From PXAP01 sp046483315 (lineage in GTDB: Bacteria; Bacteroidota; Bacteroidia; Bacteroidales; PUMT01), in NCBI GenBank assembly GCA_046483315.1, contig JAWODJ010000122.1, positions 10,528 to 74,527 of the forward strand: a DNA stretch of 64,000 nucleotides. Reading direction: 5' to 3'. This document shows, piece after piece, positions 16,024-24,186 of this stretch. The translations under genes were made by a program, and so were the position numbers. The first letter of the stretch is position 1; every line of letters begins with the position of its first letter. The notes under the pieces are model-generated. The model saw only the letters and a list, made by a program, of their open reading frames with translations. It made no database searches and was not told the DNA's origin.

Positions 16024-18495
16024 ATGTCAGAATATAAAATCAGTACATTGGCAGAAGCCTGCCGCGGGGAGTTGCATCCTGCCGACAAAACGGATTTTGT
16101 TATAAGAAATATTCTTATTGACAGCAGGAAACCGGTATTTCCCGGCGAATCAATTTTTGTTGCAATAAAAGGCGAGCGGCATGATGGCCATAATTATATA
16201 GAAGAACTGTATGCTAAAAATGTCAGGAGCTTTATTGTTAGCCGCTTGCCGGATAATATATCAGATCTTCCGGATGCAATTTTTATACTTGTTCCAAATA
16301 CTCTTACTGCCCTGCAGCAGGTTTCAGCCATGCACCGGTCTGTATTTGATATTCCGGTTATGGGAATTACCGGAAGCAATGGAAAGACCATTCTTAAAGA
16401 GTGGTTATTCCAGTTATTGCATAAAGATAAAATTATTGTACGAAGCCCTAAAAGCTACAATTCACAGGTCGGTGTCCCTCTTTCAGTCTGGCAACTGGGC
16501 CCTCATCATGAAATTGCACTTTTTGAAGCAGGTATATCCAGGCCGGGAGAAATGGGTTTTCTTGAACCGGTAATAAAGCCCGGTATTGGTATAATAACCA
16601 ATATAGGAGAGGCTCATCAGGAGTATTTCACCGATATGGATGAGAAACTGGCCGAAAAGCTTTCTTTGTTTAAAAATTCAGATGTAATAATCTATTGCAG
16701 GGATCATAAACTGATTGATGATCATTTGATGAGTAATCCTGACTTCGCAGGAAAAAAATTTTTTACATGGTCATCGGCTGTTCCTGCTGATCTGCAAATT
16801 AAAAAGATTTCCAGGAAGAAAGATTTTACTTCAATGGATGCCATTTACAGGGGTGAGAATTGTGGGATATCCATACCTTTTACCGATCGGGCCTCTGCAG
16901 AGAATGCAATACATGCATGGGCAGTTCTGCTTATGCTTGGGTATTCTCATGATTACATTGCAGAAAATATGAGAGAACTTATCCCTGTGGCCATGCGAAT
17001 GGAGCAGAAACAGGGTATAAATAACTGTACGGTTATTAATGACAGTTACAATTCCGATCCCGGCTCCCTTGCAATTGCAATGGAATTTCTTGCAAGGCAG
17101 GGTCAGCATGAAAGGAAAACCATAGTGTTGTCTGATATGTTTGAAACAGGCAAAGGCAATGATGAACTGTATATGGAGATAGGGAATTTACTTGGAAGTC
17201 ACAAAATAGACCGTTTTATTGGTATTGGTGATAACATAAGGGAAGTCCGGAGATATTACAGCGGCAATTCTTTTTATTACAGGTTAACTGACGATTTTAT
17301 CAGCGATTTTAATCCGGGCAGTTTCAGTAATGAGGCCATTCTGCTGAAAGGTTCCAGAAAGTTCGGATTTGAGCGTATATCATTACTTCTTGAAGAAAAG
17401 GCACATGCCACAGTTCTGGAGATCAATCTCAACAATCTTATCATGAACTTCAATTATTTCAGGTCCCGTCTTGAACCCGGTACCGGAATCATGGCTGTGG
17501 TCAAGGCTTTTTCATATGGCAGCGGAAGCTATGAGATAGCAAACATACTTTCATATAATCTTGTAGATTATCTTGCAGTGGCATTTTTTGATGAGGGCCT
17601 TAGCCTCAGAAAAGCAGGTATCTCATTGCCAGTTATGGTTATGAACCCTGATTTCTCCAGCTATCCGCTGATGGCTGACAATTTGCTTGAGCCTGAAATA
17701 TACAGCTTTTCCGGTCTGAGACTTTTCATAGAGATGGCTGAGAGTAAAAATCTTAAGAGATATCCCGTTCATATTAAACTTGATACAGGGATGCACAGGC
17801 TTGGATTTACATCTGATGAATTACCCGAACTCATTAAGATCCTTGTTGCCGGTAAGTCCATTGAGATAAAATCTCTGTTTTCTCATCTTGCGGCTGCCGA
17901 TGACCCTTTTCATGATGATTTTACAAGAGAGCAGATCGCCCTTTTCAGGGTAATGTCTGATAATATTTGCAAAAAACTCGGTTATCCTGTTTTGCGTCAT
18001 ATTCTTAATTCTGCGGGTATTGAACGTTTTCCCGGTGCACAGTTTGATATGGTGAGGCTGGGAATAGGTATGTACGGTATAAGCTCGCTGAGAAATAACC
18101 GGCTTGCCAATGTGAATACTTTCAGGAGCGTAATATCGCAGGTAAAGAATGTTCCGGCCGGCAGGACCGTTGGATATGCCAGGGCACACAGAACAGTTTT
18201 TGATACCAGGGTTGCCATAGTGCCGGTTGGTTATGCTGACGGACTGGACAGGAGGCTGGGCAACGGGAGGGGCATGATGATCGTTAACGGTTTTTCTGTT
18301 CCTGTTCTTGGAAATATCTGTATGGATATGTGTATGCTTGATATAACCGGCACCAATGCAAGGGAGGGTGACGAGGTGATTATTTTTGGTGATGAGGTTA
18401 CCATTTCCGATATTGCAAAATTATTGGGCACTATTCCATATGAAGTATTTACGAATATTTCGGGAAGAGTTAAGCGTGTTTATGTTCAGGAATAA
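16024..18495 (+). CDS. Fused UDP-MurNAc-tripeptide--D-Ala-D-Ala ligase / alanine racemase
   Basis: 823 aa from the ATG at 16024 (MSEYKISTLAEA); the longer frame starts with a TTG at 16003. The N-terminal MurF half (about 1-455) has the ATP loop GITGSNGKT at 114-122, the central-domain NDSYNSDPGS and the tripeptide-ligase fold. The C-terminal alanine racemase half (from about 460) has the PLP lysine in MAVVKAFSYGSG (Lys near 494), LDTGMHRLGF, VPVGYADGLDRR and GNICMDMCMLDI. The fusion is typical of Bacteroidota and joins D-alanine supply with the last cytoplasmic step of peptidoglycan peptide assembly. The Lys and Tyr positions of the racemase appear intact. A glycosyltransferase gene follows after 18 nt. 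Confidence 0.95.
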   Translation: MSEYKISTLAEACRGELHPADKTDFVIRNILIDSRKPVFPGESIFVAIKGERHDGHNYIEELYAKNVRSFIVSRLPDNISDLPDAIFILVPNTLTALQQVSAMHRSVFDIPVMGITGSNGKTILKEWLFQLLHKDKIIVRSPKSYNSQVGVPLSVWQLGPHHEIALFEAGISRPGEMGFLEPVIKPGIGIITNIGEAHQEYFTDMDEKLAEKLSLFKNSDVIIYCRDHKLIDDHLMSNPDFAGKKFFTWSSAVPADLQIKKISRKKDFTSMDAIYRGENCGISIPFTDRASAENAIHAWAVLLMLGYSHDYIAENMRELIPVAMRMEQKQGINNCTVINDSYNSDPGSLAIAMEFLARQGQHERKTIVLSDMFETGKGNDELYMEIGNLLGSHKIDRFIGIGDNIREVRRYYSGNSFYYRLTDDFISDFNPGSFSNEAILLKGSRKFGFERISLLLEEKAHATVLEINLNNLIMNFNYFRSRLEPGTGIMAVVKAFSYGSGSYEIANILSYNLVDYLAVAFFDEGLSLRKAGISLPVMVMNPDFSSYPLMADNLLEPEIYSFSGLRLFIEMAESKNLKRYPVHIKLDTGMHRLGFTSDELPELIKILVAGKSIEIKSLFSHLAAADDPFHDDFTREQIALFRVMSDNICKKLGYPVLRHILNSAGIERFPGAQFDMVRLGIGMYGISSLRNNRLANVNTFRSVISQVKNVPAGRTVGYARAHRTVFDTRVAIVPVGYADGLDRRLGNGRGMMIVNGFSVPVLGNICMDMCMLDITGTNAREGDEVIIFGDEVTISDIAKLLGTIPYEVFTNISGRVKRVYVQE

Positions 18496-18513
18496 TAACA
18501 GTAAATATATAAT

Positions 18514-19272
18514 ATGCCGGAGATATCAGCAGTAATAATAACATTTAACGAGGAAGCAAACATTGAACGGTGCCTTAAATCGGTTAGGAATGTTGCAGAC
18601 GAAATCATTGTAGTCGACTCTTTTTCAACAGATAAAACGTCTGAAATATGCAGTAAATATAAAGCCAGGTTTGTCCACAACACTTTTAACGGGTATATTG
18701 AACAAAAGAATTTTGCGCTCTCTATGGCAAAATACCCTGTTGTTCTATCTCTTGATGCTGATGAGGCTCTTTCGGCAGAACTTGAAAATTCAATTCTGAA
18801 GGTCAAGGAAGACTGGAGACATGATGGATATTACTGCAACAGGATAAATAATTTCTATGGTAAGTGGATGAGGCATAATAGTAAGTACCCGGACTGGGTT
18901 ATGAGGTTGTTTGATAAGGAGAGGGGTAGCTGGGGCGGATTAAATCCGCATGACCGGGTGGAACTGAGGAGGGGTTCTTCAACCGCCAGACTTAAAGGCA
19001 ATATTGAACATTATTCCTATAAATCAATTTCCGAGCATATCAATAAGGTTAACCTGTTCACCGATATAGCAGCCAATGCCTACTACAAGAACAATATAAG
19101 TGCCGGATATCTGAAAATATTTATTCATCCGGCATGGAAATTTTTCAGGGAACTGATTATCAGAAGAGGTATACTTGACGGTTATTACGGTGTGGTGCTG
19201 GGTGGAATAAAATCATTTGAGACATTTCTTAAGTACATTAAGCTGAGACATTTATACCGCAAATCCCGTTAA
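18514..19272 (+). CDS. Glycosyltransferase family 2 (WaaE/KdtX-like)
   Basis: 252 aa with a GT-A fold N-terminus: ISAVIITFNEEANIERCL, IIVVDSFSTDKT and LSLDADEALSAEL carrying the nucleotide-sugar and metal-binding aspartates. The overall shape resembles the WaaE/KdtX group that adds glucose to lipopolysaccharide inner core, including the segment NFYGKWMRH and GGLNPHDRVEL. It is probably a membrane-associated enzyme in surface glycan synthesis; the acceptor is not known. It closely follows murF-alr and is convergent with the Crp/Fnr gene (14 bp). Confidence 0.88.
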   Translation: MPEISAVIITFNEEANIERCLKSVRNVADEIIVVDSFSTDKTSEICSKYKARFVHNTFNGYIEQKNFALSMAKYPVVLSLDADEALSAELENSILKVKEDWRHDGYYCNRINNFYGKWMRHNSKYPDWVMRLFDKERGSWGGLNPHDRVELRRGSSTARLKGNIEHYSYKSISEHINKVNLFTDIAANAYYKNNISAGYLKIFIHPAWKFFRELIIRRGILDGYYGVVLGGIKSFETFLKYIKLRHLYRKSR

Positions 19273-19286
19273 TATAAATTTCCAAA

Positions 19287-19982
19287 TCAGCCATGTTTGC
19301 TTATTTTTTCAAGCTGATCATAATCAAGAATCCGTATTTTTCTGCCATCAATAGAGATAACGCCTTCAGAAGCAAAGTTTGACAGGGTGCGGATGGCGTT
19401 GGATGTAGTCATGTTTGAAAGGTTGGCAATATCCTCTCTTGAAAGATATACTTTAATTGTTTGATTATCCTTTTCCATTCCGTATGTATCCTTCAGGAAT
19501 ATAAGGGATTCGGCCAGTCGCCCCCTTATATGTTTTTGAGTCAGGGTTACCGTGCGGCTGTTTGAAAAGCCCAGTTCGGTGGCAAATGATTTTATGATGC
19601 TTAATGAAAGCATTGAATTTGTCTGCAGAACCTTAAACAGAGATTCCCTGTTTATTATACATATTGTAGAATCTTCTATAGCCAGGGCGGAAGCCATGTA
19701 ATTCTCTTCGGCAAAAAGCGCCCTGTAGCCAATAAAACCAATTGGTTTGGCCATCCTTACAATTTGCTCCCTGCCTCCGATACCTTCTTTGTATATCTTG
19801 ACCTTCCCGGCAGACAGACATATCAGTCCCTCAGGTCTTTCCCCTTCACTGTATATTGTTTCTCCTTTACGGAACTTCAAACATTTATGTTTCTCTGAAA
19901 GAATTTCCTTCTCCTTCTGCGTCAGTCCGAAGAAAATGGAATTTTCATTGTTGATGCAGTGATTGCAGATAATGTTGCTCAT
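19287..19982 (-). CDS. Crp/Fnr family transcriptional regulator
   Basis: 231 aa. A cyclic-nucleotide-binding-like beta roll (about 20-135) contains FRKGETIYSEGERPEGL and LSAGKVKIY. A long dimer helix is followed by a winged helix (about 155-225) with LSREDIANLSNMTTSNAIRT as recognition region and a wing ending GRKIRILDYDQL. The N-terminus has ICNHCIN, a CxxC pair reminiscent of FNR-type redox sensors, but the full four-cysteine set is not visible. A likely promoter lies at 20008-20015. Targets are unknown. Confidence 0.92.
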   Translation of the reverse strand: MSNIICNHCINNENSIFFGLTQKEKEILSEKHKCLKFRKGETIYSEGERPEGLICLSAGKVKIYKEGIGGREQIVRMAKPIGFIGYRALFAEENYMASALAIEDSTICIINRESLFKVLQTNSMLSLSIIKSFATELGFSNSRTVTLTQKHIRGRLAESLIFLKDTYGMEKDNQTIKVYLSREDIANLSNMTTSNAIRTLSNFASEGVISIDGRKIRILDYDQLEKISKHG

Positions 19983-20007
19983 GTCGGTAATTATTGAACC
20001 CAGTGTG

Positions 20008-20015
20008 CAAATGTA
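20008..20015 (-). promoter_or_regulatory. Probable -7 box of the Crp/Fnr gene
   Basis: On the minus strand this reads TACATTTG, matching TAnnTTTG, 25 nt upstream of the ATG at 19982. A T-rich stretch (GTTTT) lies about 20 nt further upstream, at the position expected for the -33 element. This would give a short leader. Confidence 0.45.
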
Positions 20016-20133
20016 GTGAATGCCTGATATTTTTAAAACAGAAACTATTCATGTATGTCCGGATGAAGCTCAAAGTCACAAAATTATGATTATATGCTTA
20101 TGTGCAAATATCTTATCAAAGTCTTTCAGGTTG

Positions 20134-21789
20134 TCAAAATTTTGCTACCAGCGGCATAGCCCTGCCCTTACCGAATGCTTTGGAACTAATTCTCAATACC
20201 GGCGGGCTCTGGTATCTTTTGTATTCTGTTGAATTTACCATATGTAAAATCTTTTCCACAAGCTTTCTGTCAAAACCCTCTTTTGCTATTTCCCGTACAT
20301 CCTTTTTCTGTTCAATATATCTGAACAATATCTTATCCAGCAGGTCATAATCGGGAAGAGAATCAGTATCCTTTTGATTTTCCTTCAGTTCTGCACTGGG
20401 AGCCCTTTTTATCGTACTCTCGGGAATTATTATTTCATTTCGGTTAATATACCGGGCAAGCTCATACACCTGTGTTTTGTATACATCTCCGAGAACAGAC
20501 AAAGCGCCGTTTGTATCACCGTACAGGGTAGCGTATCCAACAGCCGATTCACTCTTGTTAGAGGTATTGAGCATAATTAACCCAAACTTGTTTGCCATTG
20601 CCATAAGCAGTGTGCCCCTGATCCTTGCCTGAATATTTTCCTCCGTTGTATCCTCAGGCAGATTTTTAAAGAGGGGGGCAAGAGAACTACTGAATGAATC
20701 AATCAGGTTGTCAATTTCAATTTCATTATATGATACACCTATATTAGCGGCAAGTTTACCGGCATCTTCCCGGGAAACCGGAGAGGAGAATCCGGAAGGC
20801 ATAAAAACAGAATAAACATTTTCATTGCCGAGGGCATCTGCTGCAATTACAGCAGTAACGGAGGAATCCAGTCCTCCCGAAATGCCCAGTAAGGCTTTCC
20901 GGAAACCCGATTTAGCAAAAAAGTCCTTTATCCCCAGAACCAGTGCCCTGTATATCATTTCAGTACCCGGGGTTTGTGCAGGTACCGTACCGTGTGCAGG
21001 AGCATTGAGCACTTCCTGCAACTCGTAGATCTGGAAATCCTCTTCAAAGTAACAAATCCTGTCAAAGATCTCTCCTTTATCATTAATGACCAGGGAGCCT
21101 CCTTCAAATATAAGGTCAGTATTTGCACCAACCTGGTTAACCATAAATATCGGCAGTCCGTATTTTTTTGAAGTGTTAATAAAAACATCCTTTTTTTTCT
21201 GAATATTCGTCCGGGAGAAAGGCGATGCCGAGATATTCACAATAAAATCGGGGTTTTGCTGAGCCAGTTTTTCCATAGGTGAAACCGTGTAGAGCCTTTT
21301 GTTCAGAGAACTGTCCTCAAAGTTCTGGTCGAACCACAAGTCTTCGCAAATGGTTATGGCAATTCGTTTGCCTTTATACTCAACGATGTTGAAAACACTA
21401 TTTGGCTCAAAGTAGCGGTATTCATCAAAAACGTCATAATCAGGAAGCAGGGTTTTGTGATGAATACTTTGTATCTTCCCTTCATACAGAAAGAAAGCTG
21501 AGTTAAATAAACTTTTGCCTTCTTTGCCGGGGTTTAAGGAGGGGGAGCCAATAATGACAGCTATATCTGTACAAATTTTCGCGATTTTTTTTACAGTATC
21601 CTGACATTTTGAAGTAAAGTGTTTGTAGTCAAGCAGATCAAGGGGGGGGTAGCCGCAAACTGATAATTCAGGAAATATTACCAGATCTGCATTGAACTGC
21701 TGGGCCTTTTTTATACAGAACACAATCCTGGTTGTGTTATCATTTATGTTACCAATGTGCAGATTAATCTGGGCAAGGGCAATCTTCAT
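20134..21789 (-). CDS. nadE: Glutamine-dependent NAD+ synthetase
   Basis: 551 aa. The N-terminal nitrilase-type glutaminase domain (about 1-265) has its triad visible as Glu41 (FPELSVCGYPPLD), Lys112 (HHKTLLPDYDVFDEYRYF) and Cys148 (TICEDLWF). The C-terminal synthetase domain (about 280-551) has the ATP loop SGGLDSS at 304-310, NKSESAVGYATLYGD and VYKTQVYELAR. It converts nicotinate adenine dinucleotide to NAD+ using ammonia drawn from glutamine. It is shorter than the mycobacterial type and typical of Bacteroidota. Monocistronic in appearance; a hairpin repeat lies upstream at 21.83 kb. Confidence 0.95.
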   Translation of the reverse strand: MKIALAQINLHIGNINDNTTRIVFCIKKAQQFNADLVIFPELSVCGYPPLDLLDYKHFTSKCQDTVKKIAKICTDIAVIIGSPSLNPGKEGKSLFNSAFFLYEGKIQSIHHKTLLPDYDVFDEYRYFEPNSVFNIVEYKGKRIAITICEDLWFDQNFEDSSLNKRLYTVSPMEKLAQQNPDFIVNISASPFSRTNIQKKKDVFINTSKKYGLPIFMVNQVGANTDLIFEGGSLVINDKGEIFDRICYFEEDFQIYELQEVLNAPAHGTVPAQTPGTEMIYRALVLGIKDFFAKSGFRKALLGISGGLDSSVTAVIAADALGNENVYSVFMPSGFSSPVSREDAGKLAANIGVSYNEIEIDNLIDSFSSSLAPLFKNLPEDTTEENIQARIRGTLLMAMANKFGLIMLNTSNKSESAVGYATLYGDTNGALSVLGDVYKTQVYELARYINRNEIIIPESTIKRAPSAELKENQKDTDSLPDYDLLDKILFRYIEQKKDVREIAKEGFDRKLVEKILHMVNSTEYKRYQSPPVLRISSKAFGKGRAMPLVAKF

Positions 21790-21826
21790 AATTGTATCGG
21801 TTAATATTTTACAAATCTATGATCAG

Positions 21827-21874
21827 ATAAATCCCCATGATACTGGTTATCACAAAACAACATGAGGGATTTAT
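21827..21874. repeat. Hairpin related to the 9.8 and 55.8 kb repeats
   Basis: Left arm ATAAATCCCCATG (21827-21839) pairs with CATGAGGGATTTAT (21861-21874) apart from one position. The loop, with ACTGGTTATCACAAAA, resembles the GCCAGGTCACACAAAAAG loop of the other copies. It lies between nadE and the PorT-like gene, both leftward. It could act in RNA as a stem-loop but has no T-tract. Confidence 0.4.
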
Positions 21875-21915
21875 TTATATTTTGATTCACATAACATTAA
21901 TAAAAACAGTTGCTG

Positions 21916-22611
21916 TTAAAATAGCAATCCTAACCTCAATGACACAGAATTCAGGAGAGCTTTATAATTGTCATTAGCTGCAATATCAAGGAATCTGTGT
22001 CTGTATTCAAATCCTGCAATAAAGGCGGTCTGGCCACCGAGAGAATAGTGGATTCCCGTGGCGAACTGGTATGAAAGGTTGAAGAATTCAATTTCATCAT
22101 CAAGGCTCTCATTTCTAATGTTCAGTGTGCTGATATCAGCATTGGACTTTATATTGAAATGACCGCTTACACCGAGCCTGACATAAATTGTGGTATAGCC
22201 TATTTCCCTTGTTGTAAATTTCAGGCCCAGGGGTACATTCAGGTATTGCAGTTTATAGATTGCAATGTTACCGGGGGTTAAAGTGTCAGCATCAGCATGA
22301 TTGTCGAATTGAAATGCAACACTGTCAGTGAATTTAAGCTTCCCTCCCAGGCTGTTAAGTGACAGCCCTGTTGACAGGGCATAATTTTCACTGAAGAAGT
22401 TATCCATTTCAAACCCTGCATTAAAGCCTCCCCTTATGCCGGCATTCTCTGCAATGCGTGATTCAGATTTTAACCACGAAATCTGCGGGTCGGCAAAAAC
22501 ACTGAATCTTAATCCCTGTGCACTGGTAAGGCATGGAAAAGCAATTAGAAAAACGGCTATGTATAATTTAATGAATGAATGCTTTTGCTCAGGTGACACT
22601 TTTTTATTCAT
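21916..22611 (-). CDS. PorT-like outer membrane beta-barrel protein
   Basis: 231 aa. N-terminal signal peptide (LYIAVFLIAFPCLTSAQG, cleavage after about residue 31) followed by alternating amphipathic strands ending in an aromatic-rich C-terminal strand (SVSLRLGLLF). Segments such as GIRGGFNAGFEMDNFF and LSTGLSLNSLGGKLKF match the porT/outer-membrane-beta-barrel family. In Bacteroidota related proteins include the type IX secretion factor PorT, but this copy may be a generic barrel. It sits alone, with 451 bp of non-coding DNA upstream. Confidence 0.8.
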   Translation of the reverse strand: MNKKVSPEQKHSFIKLYIAVFLIAFPCLTSAQGLRFSVFADPQISWLKSESRIAENAGIRGGFNAGFEMDNFFSENYALSTGLSLNSLGGKLKFTDSVAFQFDNHADADTLTPGNIAIYKLQYLNVPLGLKFTTREIGYTTIYVRLGVSGHFNIKSNADISTLNIRNESLDDEIEFFNLSYQFATGIHYSLGGQTAFIAGFEYRHRFLDIAANDNYKALLNSVSLRLGLLF

Positions 22612-22769
22612 CGATCGCTTATTTATTCCGGCTCATCAGCATTGCCAAACAAAAAACTGACAGCAACCAAAGGCTGACCGGACCTGTTATTTTAAAATAA
22701 TTTCTAAAATCTTATCTTTACAAAGATGTGTAAAATCAATTTTATGAACCAGAACATCACTTACAAATA

Positions 22770-22825
22770 TATGAATTTCACATCATTTCTATGAGGCAAA
22801 AGGCAATTTTACTACATGTGAGTTC
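22770..22825 (-). repeat. 57-nt hairpin module family, copy B (56 nt)
   Basis: Read on the minus strand it begins GAACTCACATGT and ends GATGTGAAATTCATA. The arms TCACAT/ATGTGA are kept, while the central TTTTGGCAATA core is diverged (CTTTTGCCTCATA). It is the most degenerate of the five copies. Confidence 0.5.
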
Positions 22826-22858
22826 GATCAAAGGTCAATAAACCATATGGGTTTGATC
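22826..22858. repeat. Short inverted repeat between modules B and C
   Basis: GATCAAA (22826-22832) pairs perfectly with TTTGATC (22852-22858) across a 19-nt loop. It is placed 5' of module C, as the longer inverted repeat is placed 5' of module A. Confidence 0.45.
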
Positions 22859-22865
22859 TGCAGTT

Positions 22866-22922
22866 GATCTCACATTTGTTATTATTCACTTTTTGCAATA
22901 CAAAGAAGATGTGACATGCATT
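22866..22922 (+). repeat. 57-nt hairpin module, copy C
   Basis: Begins GATCTCACATTT, has the core CTTTTTGCAATAC, and ends GATGTGACATGCATT. Same length and arm positions as copies A, D and E. Lies 141 nt upstream of the gldB start. Confidence 0.6.
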
Positions 22923-23062
22923 CGTTTGAAACACTTAACCGGAATTAATTGCAAAATATAATTAATTGATATATAAATTTTTAACGTGCTTTATACATAT
23001 TAATCTGACAGAAGGACAGTTTGTTTGTGTTAGTTATAACTATATGGTTAATTTTTAATTAT

Positions 23063-24115
23063 ATGATTGGAATACAGCCCGGGCAGGGAAAGGGAAAACC
23101 TTTTAAAACCGTTTACTGCACAGCTTTTTTGCTTTTGATATCCGTCATTATGACCGGTTGCTCAACATCTGAGAGAAAGCCCGACCTTGATGGTATTGAT
23201 GCCCGGATAGAAATCATGAGGCTTGAGAAGGATCTTTTTGCTATGGATATTGACAGCATCCCCGATCAATTACCGGAAATAGAAGATAAATACGATGAAT
23301 TTTTTGAAATATTCAATCACCTTATTATCCGCACAGGCAGTCCCCGCTCTCCCGTCTATAATGAACAGCTGCTCAGATTTATTACAGATTATGATATTTA
23401 CAGGCTGTACAAAGAAGTTGAAAGGGTGTTTCCTGATCTGGATAATCTGGAAGAAGAGCTCGAAAATGCATTCCGGTATTTTATTTATTATTTCCCCGAT
23501 CACCAGGTTCCACAGGTATATACCTATATTTCCGGCTTCAACCAGTCCGTCGTCACTGCCGAAGATATCCTGGCTATAGGACTTGACAAATATCTGGGAA
23601 GCGATAATGAATTTTATTTTAAACTTCAGTTGCCGAATTATCAGAAGATGAATATGCACCCCGCAAAGATATCATCGGACTGTATGATTGCATGGGTTAT
23701 GACGGAATATGAATTTAATGACAATGATGACAACCTGCTCAGTCATATGATCTATCACGGTAAATTGCTTTACATAGCCGATATGTTGCTGCCTGACCAG
23801 CATGACACACTCAAGGCCGGGTTTAGTTTGTCGCAGCTGGAGTGGTGCATTGAAAATGAAAGCCGGATGTGGACTTACCTGGTGGAGAACAAACTGTTGT
23901 TCTCCACCGATTCAAGGACAATTAGCCGGTTTATCAATGAGGGTCCTTTTACCAGGGAGTTTTCCGTGGAATCCCCGGGAAGAGCCGCAGTATGGCTGGG
24001 CTGGCAGATTGTGGATACATACATGAAGAGGCATAACCATATAAGTGCCAGGGAGCTGATGCTGGACACTGATTACCAGGGCATACTGAACAGCGCCAGA
24101 TACAGGCCCCGGTAA
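23063..24115 (+). CDS. gldB: Gliding motility lipoprotein GldB family
   Basis: 350 aa from the ATG at 23063; the longer frame begins with a TTG at 23021 and adds an unlikely second hydrophobic stretch. A lipoprotein signal ends ISVIMTGCS, placing the lipidated cysteine near residue 32. The body matches GldB: IEIMRLEKDLFAMD near the start and YFIYYFPDHQVPQVYTYISG. In gliding Bacteroidota, GldB is needed for motility, but homologues exist in non-motile species and there the role is unclear. No other gld genes are present in this window. Confidence 0.87.
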   Translation: MIGIQPGQGKGKPFKTVYCTAFLLLISVIMTGCSTSERKPDLDGIDARIEIMRLEKDLFAMDIDSIPDQLPEIEDKYDEFFEIFNHLIIRTGSPRSPVYNEQLLRFITDYDIYRLYKEVERVFPDLDNLEEELENAFRYFIYYFPDHQVPQVYTYISGFNQSVVTAEDILAIGLDKYLGSDNEFYFKLQLPNYQKMNMHPAKISSDCMIAWVMTEYEFNDNDDNLLSHMIYHGKLLYIADMLLPDQHDTLKAGFSLSQLEWCIENESRMWTYLVENKLLFSTDSRTISRFINEGPFTREFSVESPGRAAVWLGWQIVDTYMKRHNHISARELMLDTDYQGILNSARYRPR

Positions 24116-24186
24116 ATATAATAAAATGAAGTTGATACGGATTTTAAGATACTTAATTTAAACTATTATTTATTAATTTTTTTACT

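Larger units (their letters stand above)
22612..23062. other. Intergenic region (451 bp) with paired hairpin modules
   Basis: Spacer between the divergent PorT-like and gldB genes. It carries module B (minus strand, 22770-22825), a short inverted repeat (22826-22858) and module C (plus strand, 22866-22922), arranged head to head. A TTTATACATATTAAT stretch near 22990-23004 resembles the tail motif found after other copies. No other gene is seen. Confidence 0.6.
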
